NCBI GenBank assembly: GCA_903858275.1
Contig: CAIOIC010000085.1
Coordinates: 21,081 to 85,080 of the forward strand
Direction of reading: 5' to 3'
Length of the DNA: 64,000 nucleotides
Origin: an uncultured Verrucomicrobia subdivision 3 bacterium
GTDB lineage: Bacteria > Verrucomicrobiota > Verrucomicrobiia > Limisphaerales > UBA11358
The notes under the pieces were generated by a model. That model saw only the letters and a program-made list of their open reading frames with translations, was not told the DNA's origin and did not search any database. The first letter of the stretch is position 1. Each line of letters begins with the position of its first letter. Position numbers and translations under genes: made by a program. Below are positions 1-9,210 of the stretch, in pieces.

Positions 1-94
1 TGGCCAGGCAGCCAATGGGATCACCGGCATCCTTGGGTGGCCGCCATAGGTCGAGCATCATTCCGCTGCTCGTGGAGTTGTTGTGCTTGCTCAT
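1..94 (-). CDS. Start of an unidentified gene, cut by the left window edge
   Basis: Only about 31 codons are visible. The ATG (94-92) overlaps the TGA of the upstream 432-residue gene in an ATGA arrangement, so the two are almost certainly translationally coupled. The visible protein is Ser/Asn-rich at first, then reads LDLWRPPKDAGDPIGCLA. From memory, N-termini of this type occur on phospholipase-D-fold proteins in defence islands, but the fragment is too short to assign and no catalytic motif is in view. Position at the end of a defence island and coupling to the preceding gene suggest it acts with that gene. Confidence 0.5.
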   Translation of the reverse strand, partial: MSKHNNSTSSGMMLDLWRPPKDAGDPIGCLA

Positions 95-1389
95 GTGAGG
101 TCGGAATAGAAACGTCGGATGGGTTTACCACGATAATCATGAACATAACGGCCCGGTAAAATATCGCGGCGTGGCGTGCGATAGGCGTGCCGAATGTAGA
201 TACGGTCCTGACCGATGCGGTCGAACCAAGGCCGCTTGCCATCCGCCGATTTTCCCCGTTGAACCACTTCGTGATGGGCGCACAAAGCGAGGGCGCAATC
301 GGTTTCATTCATCAGTTCGCCAAAAACACCGAAGCGGTCACTGAACAAATTGGGAAGGGAAAGACTGGCCAGTGCTACCTCGCCGAGGGCCGCCTGGGTG
401 GCGGCGAAGCGCGCGTGCAGTTGTTTCACGCTTTGTTTGAACTCCCGGTTCCCGGCAATCTGCGGCACATCATATCCCTGCGCATCACGGCCCGCCGCTT
501 CGGCCTTCAGGACATCGAAGGCATCCTGCAAGCCACGGGCAAAATTCTCGTAAGTTCTGATCGCCACCAACAAGGATCCCAGACCGGGAACTTTTTTTTC
601 GAGATCGTCATGCAGCCGTTCTTCCTGAAAATCATCGACCTGAAATTTTTCCTGCAACTTCCATATTTCCGTCAGCGCTCCCAAACGCCGCTCATCAGAC
701 GCGTGCAACAACTCACGGAGGTAGCGCCGTTCCCTAGCCTTGCCGCCGGCCGGGGCAAAAGCCTTTGCCAGTTCAAGCCAAGCCTCGGTTTTCCAACCCG
801 CCCGCGTGCGTGGTGGTTTTTCTGCCACACTGCGAGAAACGGCAGCCGACCATCGTTGCAATAGCGGCCGCGCACCGGCGAGACCGCCCAAACCTTGATC
901 CCGTGCCCAAGCATCCACCAAACCCTCCGCGTTGGGGCCCGGCCCGAGGTTGACATCCACCAGTCCCAAATGAATAGCGAGGCGTTTGTAAACACCATAG
1001 AAGCCGAAAATGCGCGGTGTTTTCAAGTAGCTGCGAGCATCGAGATATCCATGCTGGTTCAGCGCCCGGCGGGCAACTAAGGTTCCCGGCACACCCCAGA
1101 TTTCGGGATCATCATCCATGGTTCGAAGAAAGGCCTCGACAATCAACCATTCCCAAACGAGGTAGGGCGAAGCATCACGGACTTGTGGGTCGTCCTCGAT
1201 ATCCTCCGTCACCACCGCACCCACGGCCATTGCGGTAAGAAACCGGATACGCTGCATCCGCTCCCGCACCGCCGGCACCAGTTGAACTGCCAGTTGGTCG
1301 GCAATCTGGTAGAGCCCTAGTGGATCAAGCGTGCCCTCACTCGTGCCCGGAGGATCATAGGTGGTCAGGAATGGAAGCGTCAGCGTCAT
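91..1389 (-). CDS. Hypothetical protein, 432 aa, in defence island
   Basis: I do not recognise the family. The product is soluble, mostly helical and rich in Arg, Ala and Leu. It has no signal peptide, membrane segment, P-loop, nuclease or zinc motif that I can see. An aromatic stretch with FGFYGVYKRLAIHLGL lies near residue 130 and a basic tail with several Arg/Tyr residues ends the protein. I chose the ATG at 1389; a TTG directly upstream would add one residue. The gene starts 60 bases after the DUF2971 gene on the same strand and overlaps the next gene by ATGA, so it forms a tight pair with the gene leaving the window. Context suggests anti-phage or stress defence, but this is inference from neighbours only. 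Confidence 0.8.
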   Translation of the reverse strand: MTLTLPFLTTYDPPGTSEGTLDPLGLYQIADQLAVQLVPAVRERMQRIRFLTAMAVGAVVTEDIEDDPQVRDASPYLVWEWLIVEAFLRTMDDDPEIWGVPGTLVARRALNQHGYLDARSYLKTPRIFGFYGVYKRLAIHLGLVDVNLGPGPNAEGLVDAWARDQGLGGLAGARPLLQRWSAAVSRSVAEKPPRTRAGWKTEAWLELAKAFAPAGGKARERRYLRELLHASDERRLGALTEIWKLQEKFQVDDFQEERLHDDLEKKVPGLGSLLVAIRTYENFARGLQDAFDVLKAEAAGRDAQGYDVPQIAGNREFKQSVKQLHARFAATQAALGEVALASLSLPNLFSDRFGVFGELMNETDCALALCAHHEVVQRGKSADGKRPWFDRIGQDRIYIRHAYRTPRRDILPGRYVHDYRGKPIRRFYSDLT

Positions 1390-1448
1390 CAAATCAACAA
1401 AGGCTCATGTTATTAAAATGGCATGGTTCCGGTTGGTCGTAGGTCGGA

Positions 1449-2561
1449 TTACTTGGGGGCATAGCGGCTAAAGTATTTTTTCAGAGCGGCAACATCGTGC
1501 AGGCGTTTCAAATCCAATGCAAACACACCCTCTTTTTTGTGAGCCAAATAAATTTGGATTTTTGATCCACTCAGGCGTTCCTGATTTTCTTTTTCCAGCA
1601 AAGCAACCAATTGATTAACCAACTCACGACTTGCATCGTTATTGAGGTTTTCAGAAAACCGACAACCAATGATTATTCCTTTTAGGGTGTAGCGCTTATA
1701 TTTTTTTGGGCCGGGGCCGTTGTGTGAAACGTAGCGGCTTTCACCCTCGTAACGCCACTCTTTAGCCTTTCTGGTATAAAGTTTAATAAATGAATTAGGC
1801 CATCCCTCCTTAGCAACATTAACCTTTCGGTCCTGTGAATAATCCACCGGGCGATGCGATATTCCAGTTTGCCTTTCAATGATGCGGTGGGAAGCGTCGA
1901 AGGCCAGTGCAAACCCAGTGTGATTGTCTGCGTAGTGTGACCACATTAAAATACTGGTGGGATCACCCCCCATGGAACAGATGCCAAACTTTTCTTTTCC
2001 TAGTCTAATTAGCGAAGCATAAAATTCTTTCAGCAATAGGCGGCGATGGTGAGGATCATTCCCAGCGGTTTCTCCATTCAAAAGGGAATCATATTCCTCA
2101 ATAAATTGTAGCAGCACATCACGACCGTGGTGATCATCCAGGCGGGATCTCCAAAAGTTATGATCATCACGCTCGTCCTTTGGGTCTGAAAACCCATCTC
2201 GATAGCGCGTATACATCAATCGTTCCTTCTGGCGGACTCGAATTACTTCGTTAAAACAAGCTTCCCAAAGACTTTCTAATTGCTCAACAGGCCCTTCAAC
2301 AATTGACTCCAAATCGCAGTCGAAAGGATCATTTAGGCTGGAGGGATTGGAAAAGTGCAGTTGGCGTTTACTGATTATTTCAATCGCTCGCTGGTTCAAT
2401 TTGCGATACTTAAACACGAATTTCTTCCCCGGCAGACCTGGCAAACCAGACTGTGTCGGTTTGTTTGCGGTTTGTAATGGACCGGACAGGGATTTATTCT
2501 TGAATGCATCTTCGAAAGCAGTCTCAATCGAGTCTGCGGATGTAGATGCGTCCTCGCTCAT
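1449..2561 (-). CDS. DUF2971 family protein, third gene of a Pycsar-like operon
   Basis: The 370-residue product has the hallmarks of DUF2971: an early segment FKYRKLNQRAIEIISKRQLHFS followed by NPSSLNDPFDCDLE, and a central block with ILMWSHYADNHTGFALAFD. The biochemical role of DUF2971 is not established; members often sit in defence islands. A longer reading frame extends upstream, but the ATG at 2561 is preceded by a good AGGAG about eight bases away, and that Shine-Dalgarno overlaps the stop of the preceding effector gene, so the two are coupled. The coupling to a cyclase and membrane effector suggests an accessory effector, modulator or nucleotide-handling enzyme in the same system. The basic N-terminal half is unlike its neighbours only in being less hydrophobic; no membrane helix is present. 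Confidence 0.8.
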   Translation of the reverse strand: MSEDASTSADSIETAFEDAFKNKSLSGPLQTANKPTQSGLPGLPGKKFVFKYRKLNQRAIEIISKRQLHFSNPSSLNDPFDCDLESIVEGPVEQLESLWEACFNEVIRVRQKERLMYTRYRDGFSDPKDERDDHNFWRSRLDDHHGRDVLLQFIEEYDSLLNGETAGNDPHHRRLLLKEFYASLIRLGKEKFGICSMGGDPTSILMWSHYADNHTGFALAFDASHRIIERQTGISHRPVDYSQDRKVNVAKEGWPNSFIKLYTRKAKEWRYEGESRYVSHNGPGPKKYKRYTLKGIIIGCRFSENLNNDASRELVNQLVALLEKENQERLSGSKIQIYLAHKKEGVFALDLKRLHDVAALKKYFSRYAPK

Positions 2562-2572
2562 CGTTCGTGCTC

Positions 2573-3232
2573 CTAGTAAAAAGCCAAATAAACTACTGAA
2601 GCGATGAGGCCCGCGCCTCCGCACCACAAAGCCCAAGCCACAATTCGGTATTTTCGCTGGCACACGCTGGCTATTTCGTAGCAGTGTTCCAGCTTGGCCC
2701 CGGCCAGTTCCGCAGGGTCACATTTTTGCACATGAGATGCATACTCCTTTCCATTCGCGAAATTGGTAATGGCGTTCCAAAATACGATGCCTCGTGCTGC
2801 TCCACCAAGCCGGGGTAAAACAACGTAAATTGCAAGCAGTGCACCTAACAACAGACCAGTGACGGCAATAAAGGCAATCGCATCAGGTAAATTCCATAGC
2901 CGTGGATCTTTCAACCAAAGTTTGGTTATTCCCCGACCGTGAAGAAAAGCAGTCATGGCCGCGACGCCTGCGAATAGAAATGCGGCCTTTTGATCCGCGA
3001 TCTGGATGTATTGACGGATGTAGGTATGCACGTCGCTGGCAAACTTATCAGCAGCGTCATTTTTCTTTTCTGTTTCCGGAGTCGTCCGTTTCCGCGGCCG
3101 GACACCCGTCTTTGACTCAGGCGAACTTGGCGCGCTTGTTTTATTCACGGCCAGCGTTTTACCTTGGAGTGCCGACAGAACCTCTGGCTGTCGAGATTCA
3201 TCCGATTGAGCGCTTTGTAAATTGTCGTTCAT
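2573..3232 (-). CDS. pycTM: PycTM-like membrane effector of a Pycsar system
   Basis: The 219-residue protein has a polar N-terminal tail rich in Ser, Thr, Lys and Glu (about residues 1-60), then an amphipathic segment with IQIADQKAAFLF. Three hydrophobic helices follow at about 83-98, 118-140 and 198-218, with a region FWNAITNFANGKEYASHV between the second and third. This layout, including the 'aD-KA' motif entering the first helix, matches Pycsar transmembrane effectors (PycTM), which are thought to disrupt the inner membrane when a cyclic pyrimidine nucleotide binds. I chose the ATG at 3232 because it lies seven bases after the cyclase stop; the longer frame overlaps the cyclase gene. Adjacency to a class III cyclase is the strongest support. 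Alternative: an unrelated small membrane protein. Confidence 0.78.
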   Translation of the reverse strand: MNDNLQSAQSDESRQPEVLSALQGKTLAVNKTSAPSSPESKTGVRPRKRTTPETEKKNDAADKFASDVHTYIRQYIQIADQKAAFLFAGVAAMTAFLHGRGITKLWLKDPRLWNLPDAIAFIAVTGLLLGALLAIYVVLPRLGGAARGIVFWNAITNFANGKEYASHVQKCDPAELAGAKLEHCYEIASVCQRKYRIVAWALWCGGAGLIASVVYLAFY

Positions 3233-3239
3233 AGCGATT

Positions 3240-3992
3240 TTATCGAGGGTTTGTCCAATGTCCGGTGAAGGCGAAAAACCGGTAAGGCTGTTGGCTACTT
3301 CGAAATACCCAGCCTGTGTCGGATTTCTTGAGGACGCACCATTGATGCCACGATGATGGTAATTTTTGGGTGACGGTTTCTCCAATTATAATTTCATCCG
3401 GGTCCGCAGCGGCGAGCATTTTACACGCAACATTGGCAGTGGTGCCAATCGCAACCAACGAACCGAAGCGCCGGGCCGACCCAATTTGGGCAACCGTTAT
3501 CTGGCCGTAATCTATCCCGATACGAAACTTAAGAGGCTCAACGGTCGAGGCCGTGAGTATGGGGTTAATCAGAAGAGCATTGGTGCGCATCATGGTCAAC
3601 GCACACGCTACGGCTCGTTTACATCCTGATTCAGGAGGATTGCCATCGTTGTCGTTGAAGTAGGCCATCAAACCATCGCCAGTATTTTTTTCTACAACGC
3701 CGCCGTATTCCTCAGCAATCTTGACCATCTCGGTAAAGAAGAGATTCAACACCTTAAGCATCAACTCTTGTTCAGCAGGCGTTTCAGAAGGTCGCCCGGA
3801 AAAACTGCATATATCGAGGAACATAATCGCCATTTCGAGCCGACGACCGGTGCCAAGGGTCAATTCTTCATCCTCTGGCACTACCCGCCCAGTTGCAACA
3901 GCGCCCTCACGCGAAATGATCTTGTCCCGCACTTCGATCACACGGGCAACCTGCTCATCCCAGTAAGTTTTTGTCAACCGTTCGTAATCCAT
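3240..3992 (-). CDS. pycC: Class III nucleotidyl cyclase, Pycsar PycC-like
   Basis: This 250-residue soluble protein is a single adenylate/guanylate cyclase homology domain. The two metal-binding aspartates are D60 in AIMFLDICSFSGR and D106 in EKNTGDGLMAYF, the usual 46 residues apart, and FRIGIDYGQITVAQIG followed by a NVACKML segment complete the fold. There is no receptor, GAF or membrane part, which is typical of Pycsar cyclases that make cCMP or cUMP on phage infection. Pairing with a PycTM-like gene supports that role; product nucleotide specificity cannot be read with confidence here. The start ATG at 3992 has only a weak ribosome site in an AT-rich leader. An ordinary cAMP cyclase is the alternative, made less likely by the neighbour. 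Confidence 0.83.
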   Translation of the reverse strand: MDYERLTKTYWDEQVARVIEVRDKIISREGAVATGRVVPEDEELTLGTGRRLEMAIMFLDICSFSGRPSETPAEQELMLKVLNLFFTEMVKIAEEYGGVVEKNTGDGLMAYFNDNDGNPPESGCKRAVACALTMMRTNALLINPILTASTVEPLKFRIGIDYGQITVAQIGSARRFGSLVAIGTTANVACKMLAAADPDEIIIGETVTQKLPSSWHQWCVLKKSDTGWVFRSSQQPYRFFAFTGHWTNPR

Positions 3993-4072
3993 AAAATCAT
4001 ATCTAATTAGTTTTCAATTTATTTAAGAAAGTTGTGCATTCCAAAAAATGGGCTGCTGATTTGGCGTGCTTC

Positions 4073-4134
4073 GTCCCGCACGACGTGCCGGGCGGCAGGC
4101 GGATTGAACCGGCGACGAAAATGAATTGCGGGAC
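4073..4134 (+). repeat. Palindromic intergenic element between the two defence operons
   Basis: Perfect 8-base inverted arms GTCCCGCA (4073-4080) and TGCGGGAC (4127-4134) bracket a GC-rich centre that has further complementarity. It lies in the roughly 205-base gap after the large ATPase gene and before the cyclase gene. It looks like a dispersed REP- or MITE-like hairpin and could also act as a transcription barrier. No coding frame is evident. Confidence 0.5.
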
Positions 4135-4197
4135 CAAAACGACGTGGATGGATAAAGATTGCCAATCTGGAATCTCATAAATCGGGATACCTGTTAA

Positions 4198-7100
4198 TTA
4201 TTTTGTCTGCGCCAAATGCAGGTGGACGGGCTGGCGCTGGCCTTCGGAGAAGAACAGGGCTTCGTATTTGGGCAGCGTTTTTAGGCGGTCGGCTGTCCGG
4301 CGTTCAATTTCTGAAGGAGCAACATTACGCGCCAGTGTCCGGGCATCCTGATCGGTTACACGGAGAATGAGGTAATTCGCGATGGCCGAAAATAGGCTTG
4401 AGTCGAAGTCTTTGGCTTCCTGCGACGCGACAATCATCGCGAGGCCGTATTTGCGGCACTCCTTGGCCATGGTTGGAATGAGCTTCAACTTAGCGGCACG
4501 GTGCGCCTCGTCGAAAATTACCGCATGAGTGATGCGGTCGGGACGACCGCGGCGGAACATATCCTGGTAAATACTGTAGAGCGCAAAGCTCGCATATGCG
4601 CGTTGCACAGCATCACTCTTGGAGGCGTGAACCCGAAGGATCTGCGGACTGGTCGAATCAAGCAGACTCTTTGCACCCTGCTCGGCACCGAAAAACTCGA
4701 AGTCGTCGAGCTCGGCTAGGCGCGCAAGAAGTGTCTGGGTTCTGGTGTCGGGACGCTCTTGCTGGCGCAGCAAATCTACGAAACGACGGAACGGGGGTGG
4801 CTGCAAGCCTGCGGTGGAGCCGTTGCCCCAACCATGTTCTTGGTAACTGGACTTGATCGCACCGCGCAAATTTTCGAGCTGTAATTCCCCCAGATCCGGG
4901 AAGATGGCGGAGAAAATGTCCCGCAACTGGCCGGCGCTTTCTACGTGGGCCAAGGGGCCGTCATGAGTGACACGCATCGGGTTAAATCCTAAACTCCGAC
5001 CATCACTATAAGACAAGTTGGGGAATGCGCTGGCCAGCTTTTCATCTATATCATCGTGGTAGGAGAAAACGATGGGCATGACATTGCCGGCCACAAGTTC
5101 CTGACAGATGTTTATGAGACAGGTCGTTTTACCCATGCCGGGAAGGCCCGCGATCATCAGGTGAGGGTTACTCTTAATGGATGGGGACCACGTAACTGTC
5201 CCACCGCCGCGAGCATCGCCAAGAGGCACCGTGGGAACGATTGGCGCGGCTTCGCTGCCTGCATCGGGTTGTGGAGGAATTACTGCTTCAGTATTAACCG
5301 GCGCGGTTGACGGAATGGGCGAAACCGATGGAACTATGGAAGCTTCCGCCACACTGTTAATTTCAAAATCAGGCTTTGGTGCCGGTGATGCCGGTGGGTT
5401 GGAGGGTGGCAACACTTCTGCGCGCACCTCGGTTGGTTTATCCGGCAACGTGTCTGGTCCAAATAGCCAAACGCGACATTCTTCGGCCAAGCCCGGGAAT
5501 AATTCCTCGGGTGTGGTTGGAGCAAAATCCGGGCAAAAGATAAACGCACGATCTGACCGTTCTGCCAGATTCGGTTCGTATGCGGCCGGCTCGCGGATCA
5601 GGCGATCCAATTCCTCGCACACGCGGTTGTAAACCGCCTCATCAAGATGGTGACGACGAGCCTTATCGGCGTAAAACCGAAGCGCCCGAACCAGCCGACC
5701 GGCTCGAATGGCGCGCTCAGACGGCTTCAACGACGCACCAAAAAACCAATCCATCCAACGGGTGCGGGTGCTGCTAGTCTGTTCAAGGACGGAGCTAACC
5801 AGCGCCGCCGCGCGAGCCATGGCTAAATGGCGGCGATACTTAACTTCGGCAAAGCGAAACTGGAGACGCCCTTTGGAAGCCACTGAGACAAAGAGCATGT
5901 CCGCGCGGCGGGAATCTTCCTGTTCCAGGCCGTCGCCATCAGTCGGTTTATCCTGATCCTCATCCTCAAACAACTCTGTTGGAACAAGGTCGCGCACATC
6001 GTCGAGGGGAACCAGAAACCCGGACGAAAGCGGCAACCAGCATTCCGACTCGGGTTCGGACTTCAGGCAATTGGCGCGAACAAGGGAGAGGGCAACCAAT
6101 TCTGCCCCAACCCGTTTGGCCGGCATATCATCCCCTCCCGCCGCCAAGCGCATCGCAAGCCGGCCGCTCAATCCTTTGAGCTGCCCAAGCAGATATTCGC
6201 AATTGCGCATCGAACCGCTCAAACCCATCAAGGCCAGAGTCTGATCCAGCAAATGACGCACCTCGTCAAAATGTGCGGTCGAAGTAATCATCTGCAAACA
6301 TCCGAGGTCATCGCGCTCCGGCACTGCATCGATTAAATAGGCATCGTAAACAGCCGGTGACTGCTGAGGAGAATCAAAATATTCAACACCAGCATTACGA
6401 TCCACGGTAACAACCCAGTCACAGAGCCGGTGGAGGGTATCCAACATCTCCACGTCATCACCGGACGGAACGGTGAGGATAAGCGGCTGGCCTTCCGGCA
6501 ATCCAGCCCAGCGAGCAACAGTGCCTGCGATGGCGCTCTGAAGTTTCTGGAGGCGCTCGGTGACCACTCGGTTTGGAAGCTTCAGGCCATCCTGTTCCAG
6601 GGGGACAAACAACCGCCAACATGGCTGAGATCCACTGATGGAAAAAATGCGCTGCAAGTTGGCCGCCAATCCGAAGGCGAGAATGGGACTCGTGCCAGGA
6701 TGCTTGGGTTCTGCGGCAACTTGTGAGGTGAACGAGTCGAAGGCGATGGCTAGATGGGCGGGCTGGTTCAAGGATTTAGGATCACGGCGGGCCCAGCGAA
6801 GCCGGGGCAAGACGCGTCCGCCACCACGGTTTAGAGATTCCAAACTCCATGCATCCTCTGCGGGGACACGAGCGACGCCGGCCCGCCGCCGTTGGTTAAT
6901 CTTCACTAAATGCGCACCAGCCGCGCCAGACTGTGCTTCGGAGGGATGTAAATCGAGCTGGTAGGCGACATTACGAAGGTGAGGTCCATCTTCAGACTCG
7001 TCATCCGGATGCGGTTCGTCAATGAGGGCTTTACCCAAGGCTCGCACCACCGTGGCAGCATCCCCCGGACGCAAGGCATGAACTCGAACCAACGAGCATT

Positions 7101-9210
7101 CCGGGTGGGAATCCAAGTAATGACCCACTTCACGTGCCAGAGCATCGCCCGAATTTGTGCTCAAACCAGGCACAATGCGTTCCGAATCACCGGCAAAGCA
7201 GGCGGCGAGCGTGGCAATAGCTGATTTTGGTTCGCGATCGCGATCCGCAACCATCGCCACGGCCGATAGGCCGAGCACATCGCCGAAGACAAAATGGGAA
7301 TTAGGCAAAAGGCCCGGAAGAATGAAAGGGAAATGGGCTGCATCCAGCCAGCCAAGAGTATTGCGAATACGCCGAGGGGGTATTTGCTCCTCAAACCGCA
7401 TCTGATATGCAAGTTCATCATAGGCGCTTTGCCAAGCCACGCGCGCCGGATGCGAGGGCAGCACAATCAGGCCGGTGGTGCGGCCGGCGGGATTCTGAAC
7501 TTCAATAGTGTGCGCCAATGCAAGCTGGGGATCACCAGACTCCAATGCGGTTTGCCAGGCGTTCAAGTATTCGGCGGTCAGCGCAGCCGAGCTATGCCCG
7601 TGCAAATAAAAGCGGGACATCGTGCCTGCTGCCTTGAGGGCATTATCTCGAAAACGGCGCGATACATCCTGCAGGCGCGACAGTGTGTCATCCATTGTTT
7701 CCGCCGCGACGACGGATTTGAACTCCAAAGAACTCGTCCAAAATCCATCCGCCCGGCATCGAATGATCCAACGCCCGATACAGGCTTCACCTTGACGTTG
7801 CCAGTCACGCTCCACTTCTTGGAGCAAACGCGGACGTTCGACACGAAAGCCACGCCGCATGCCGGGAAGGCGGCAGGTTACGAAGCCATGCTTATCCGCT
7901 ACGGCCTGCTCACCCTTTTGACGCTGTTCAAGGAACAATTCAATATCGTCCCGGGAATTTGCCTGGATCAAGCCATCGGCAAGACAGCGCAAGATTTCAC
8001 CACTACTGATGCGTTCAGAAACGGGGGCTTCGCCAAAGGTGATAATGAAATCTTCGGTCCTTTCTGGTTTTACACTGGTTTGGGCCGCGGCCGAAATCTC
8101 AACGAATGCCTCCAATTTGGAGGAGTCATCCAAGTCTTCAAAATCCTCGTGAGTAAAGATCACTTTTTGCTCGGAATTCCCGCTGTGCTCGACCTGGCGA
8201 GAAGCGATAGTTTCCGACCCAGCGAGCACTCTGACTTCATAATTGACTGATCCCCGAGGAAGGGTTTCCGGCTCCGTTTTCCACCTGATCTCTAGTTTTG
8301 TTTTTGGATTCTCGGTATCAATGATTAGGTGCGGAAGAGATTCGTCTGGAACGATTTTCAACCCTGACCAAGCCAAGAGTTTGTTGTTCCGGCGCCATGG
8401 TATGATGTCAATCTTAGCGAGGCTGCTATCCAAGAATGCCGGCCGCAAATTTCCAAGCCACAGCATTGGGGTCGCAGCAACTGCCTCCAAAACCACCGAG
8501 CGTGGTTGCGAGCCAGAGTTACGCAACACCTGCTCAAGGGCGGCAAGCTGCGCCTCAGTTTGCTGGGATAATACGAGGCTACTTATGCGCATGGCCGGTG
8601 CCTGGCTGGTGGCAGGAGGCATTAACAGTTTCTCCACCATCAGTGCTGACTCGCCTAAAAGACTGCCACATTCTTCAGCCGTTTTGCCCACCACAGGCCA
8701 CAAGTCAAGCAGATGAACCAGTTGGCCCGCTTCTTTATAATTTTGATTGAGCAACCCAAAAAACTCAAACTCCTGACGCAAGGAGGTGCTATTGCGACGT
8801 CCGCCCAAGCGACGGGCGCGTTTGATGGCATCTTCCGCGAAAGTTCTCCACGCACGCTCAGTATTCTGCCGAAGGATGGTAATCGCTTCTTTGAATAATG
8901 TTTTTTCGTCAATTTCACGGGCGGCGCTATAGATGCCATCCATGCCTGCTCCAGCACCATGCGCGTCAATCAGTAGAAAGGTAGCCGGCCCTTTGTTCTC
9001 GCGCACCTCGACAGCTCGATCAGCAGTTATCCAGCCTTCACCGTTGGCGGAGCCGACAGCAACAATTTGCCAGCCAGAAACATTGCGGACTCCGGCGCCA
9101 ACGATTTGCTGGATGTCGCTGCGCGCGAAGGCACGGGTAAAGGCCAAGTCTCCCTCCGCCCCCCGACCGAGGAGGCGCTCCAGCGCACGACTCAGAATCT
9201 GAATGTTCAT
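4198..9210 (-). CDS. Large HerA/DptH-like ATPase, 1670 aa (MAD8-like)
   Basis: The C-terminal 320 residues are a P-loop ATPase of the HerA/FtsK type: Walker A GLPGMGKT at about 1355-1362 and a Walker B AVIFDEAHRAAK near 1567, followed by a sensor-like IVASQEAKDF segment. The long N-terminal part (about 1300 residues) has no motif I can name. A Pro-rich linker lies at about 1270-1330, just before the ATPase. This size and layout resemble DptH of phosphorothioate-dependent restriction and, as I recall it, MAD8 of the methylation-associated defence system. The start ATG overlaps the previous stop (ATGA), so it is the last gene of the operon. Probable role: DNA translocation or pumping in the effector complex. 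Family assignment rests on architecture, not alignment. Confidence 0.8.
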   Translation of the reverse strand: MNIQILSRALERLLGRGAEGDLAFTRAFARSDIQQIVGAGVRNVSGWQIVAVGSANGEGWITADRAVEVRENKGPATFLLIDAHGAGAGMDGIYSAAREIDEKTLFKEAITILRQNTERAWRTFAEDAIKRARRLGGRRNSTSLRQEFEFFGLLNQNYKEAGQLVHLLDLWPVVGKTAEECGSLLGESALMVEKLLMPPATSQAPAMRISSLVLSQQTEAQLAALEQVLRNSGSQPRSVVLEAVAATPMLWLGNLRPAFLDSSLAKIDIIPWRRNNKLLAWSGLKIVPDESLPHLIIDTENPKTKLEIRWKTEPETLPRGSVNYEVRVLAGSETIASRQVEHSGNSEQKVIFTHEDFEDLDDSSKLEAFVEISAAAQTSVKPERTEDFIITFGEAPVSERISSGEILRCLADGLIQANSRDDIELFLEQRQKGEQAVADKHGFVTCRLPGMRRGFRVERPRLLQEVERDWQRQGEACIGRWIIRCRADGFWTSSLEFKSVVAAETMDDTLSRLQDVSRRFRDNALKAAGTMSRFYLHGHSSAALTAEYLNAWQTALESGDPQLALAHTIEVQNPAGRTTGLIVLPSHPARVAWQSAYDELAYQMRFEEQIPPRRIRNTLGWLDAAHFPFILPGLLPNSHFVFGDVLGLSAVAMVADRDREPKSAIATLAACFAGDSERIVPGLSTNSGDALAREVGHYLDSHPECSLVRVHALRPGDAATVVRALGKALIDEPHPDDESEDGPHLRNVAYQLDLHPSEAQSGAAGAHLVKINQRRRAGVARVPAEDAWSLESLNRGGGRVLPRLRWARRDPKSLNQPAHLAIAFDSFTSQVAAEPKHPGTSPILAFGLAANLQRIFSISGSQPCWRLFVPLEQDGLKLPNRVVTERLQKLQSAIAGTVARWAGLPEGQPLILTVPSGDDVEMLDTLHRLCDWVVTVDRNAGVEYFDSPQQSPAVYDAYLIDAVPERDDLGCLQMITSTAHFDEVRHLLDQTLALMGLSGSMRNCEYLLGQLKGLSGRLAMRLAAGGDDMPAKRVGAELVALSLVRANCLKSEPESECWLPLSSGFLVPLDDVRDLVPTELFEDEDQDKPTDGDGLEQEDSRRADMLFVSVASKGRLQFRFAEVKYRRHLAMARAAALVSSVLEQTSSTRTRWMDWFFGASLKPSERAIRAGRLVRALRFYADKARRHHLDEAVYNRVCEELDRLIREPAAYEPNLAERSDRAFIFCPDFAPTTPEELFPGLAEECRVWLFGPDTLPDKPTEVRAEVLPPSNPPASPAPKPDFEINSVAEASIVPSVSPIPSTAPVNTEAVIPPQPDAGSEAAPIVPTVPLGDARGGGTVTWSPSIKSNPHLMIAGLPGMGKTTCLINICQELVAGNVMPIVFSYHDDIDEKLASAFPNLSYSDGRSLGFNPMRVTHDGPLAHVESAGQLRDIFSAIFPDLGELQLENLRGAIKSSYQEHGWGNGSTAGLQPPPFRRFVDLLRQQERPDTRTQTLLARLAELDDFEFFGAEQGAKSLLDSTSPQILRVHASKSDAVQRAYASFALYSIYQDMFRRGRPDRITHAVIFDEAHRAAKLKLIPTMAKECRKYGLAMIVASQEAKDFDSSLFSAIANYLILRVTDQDARTLARNVAPSEIERRTADRLKTLPKYEALFFSEGQRQPVHLHLAQTK

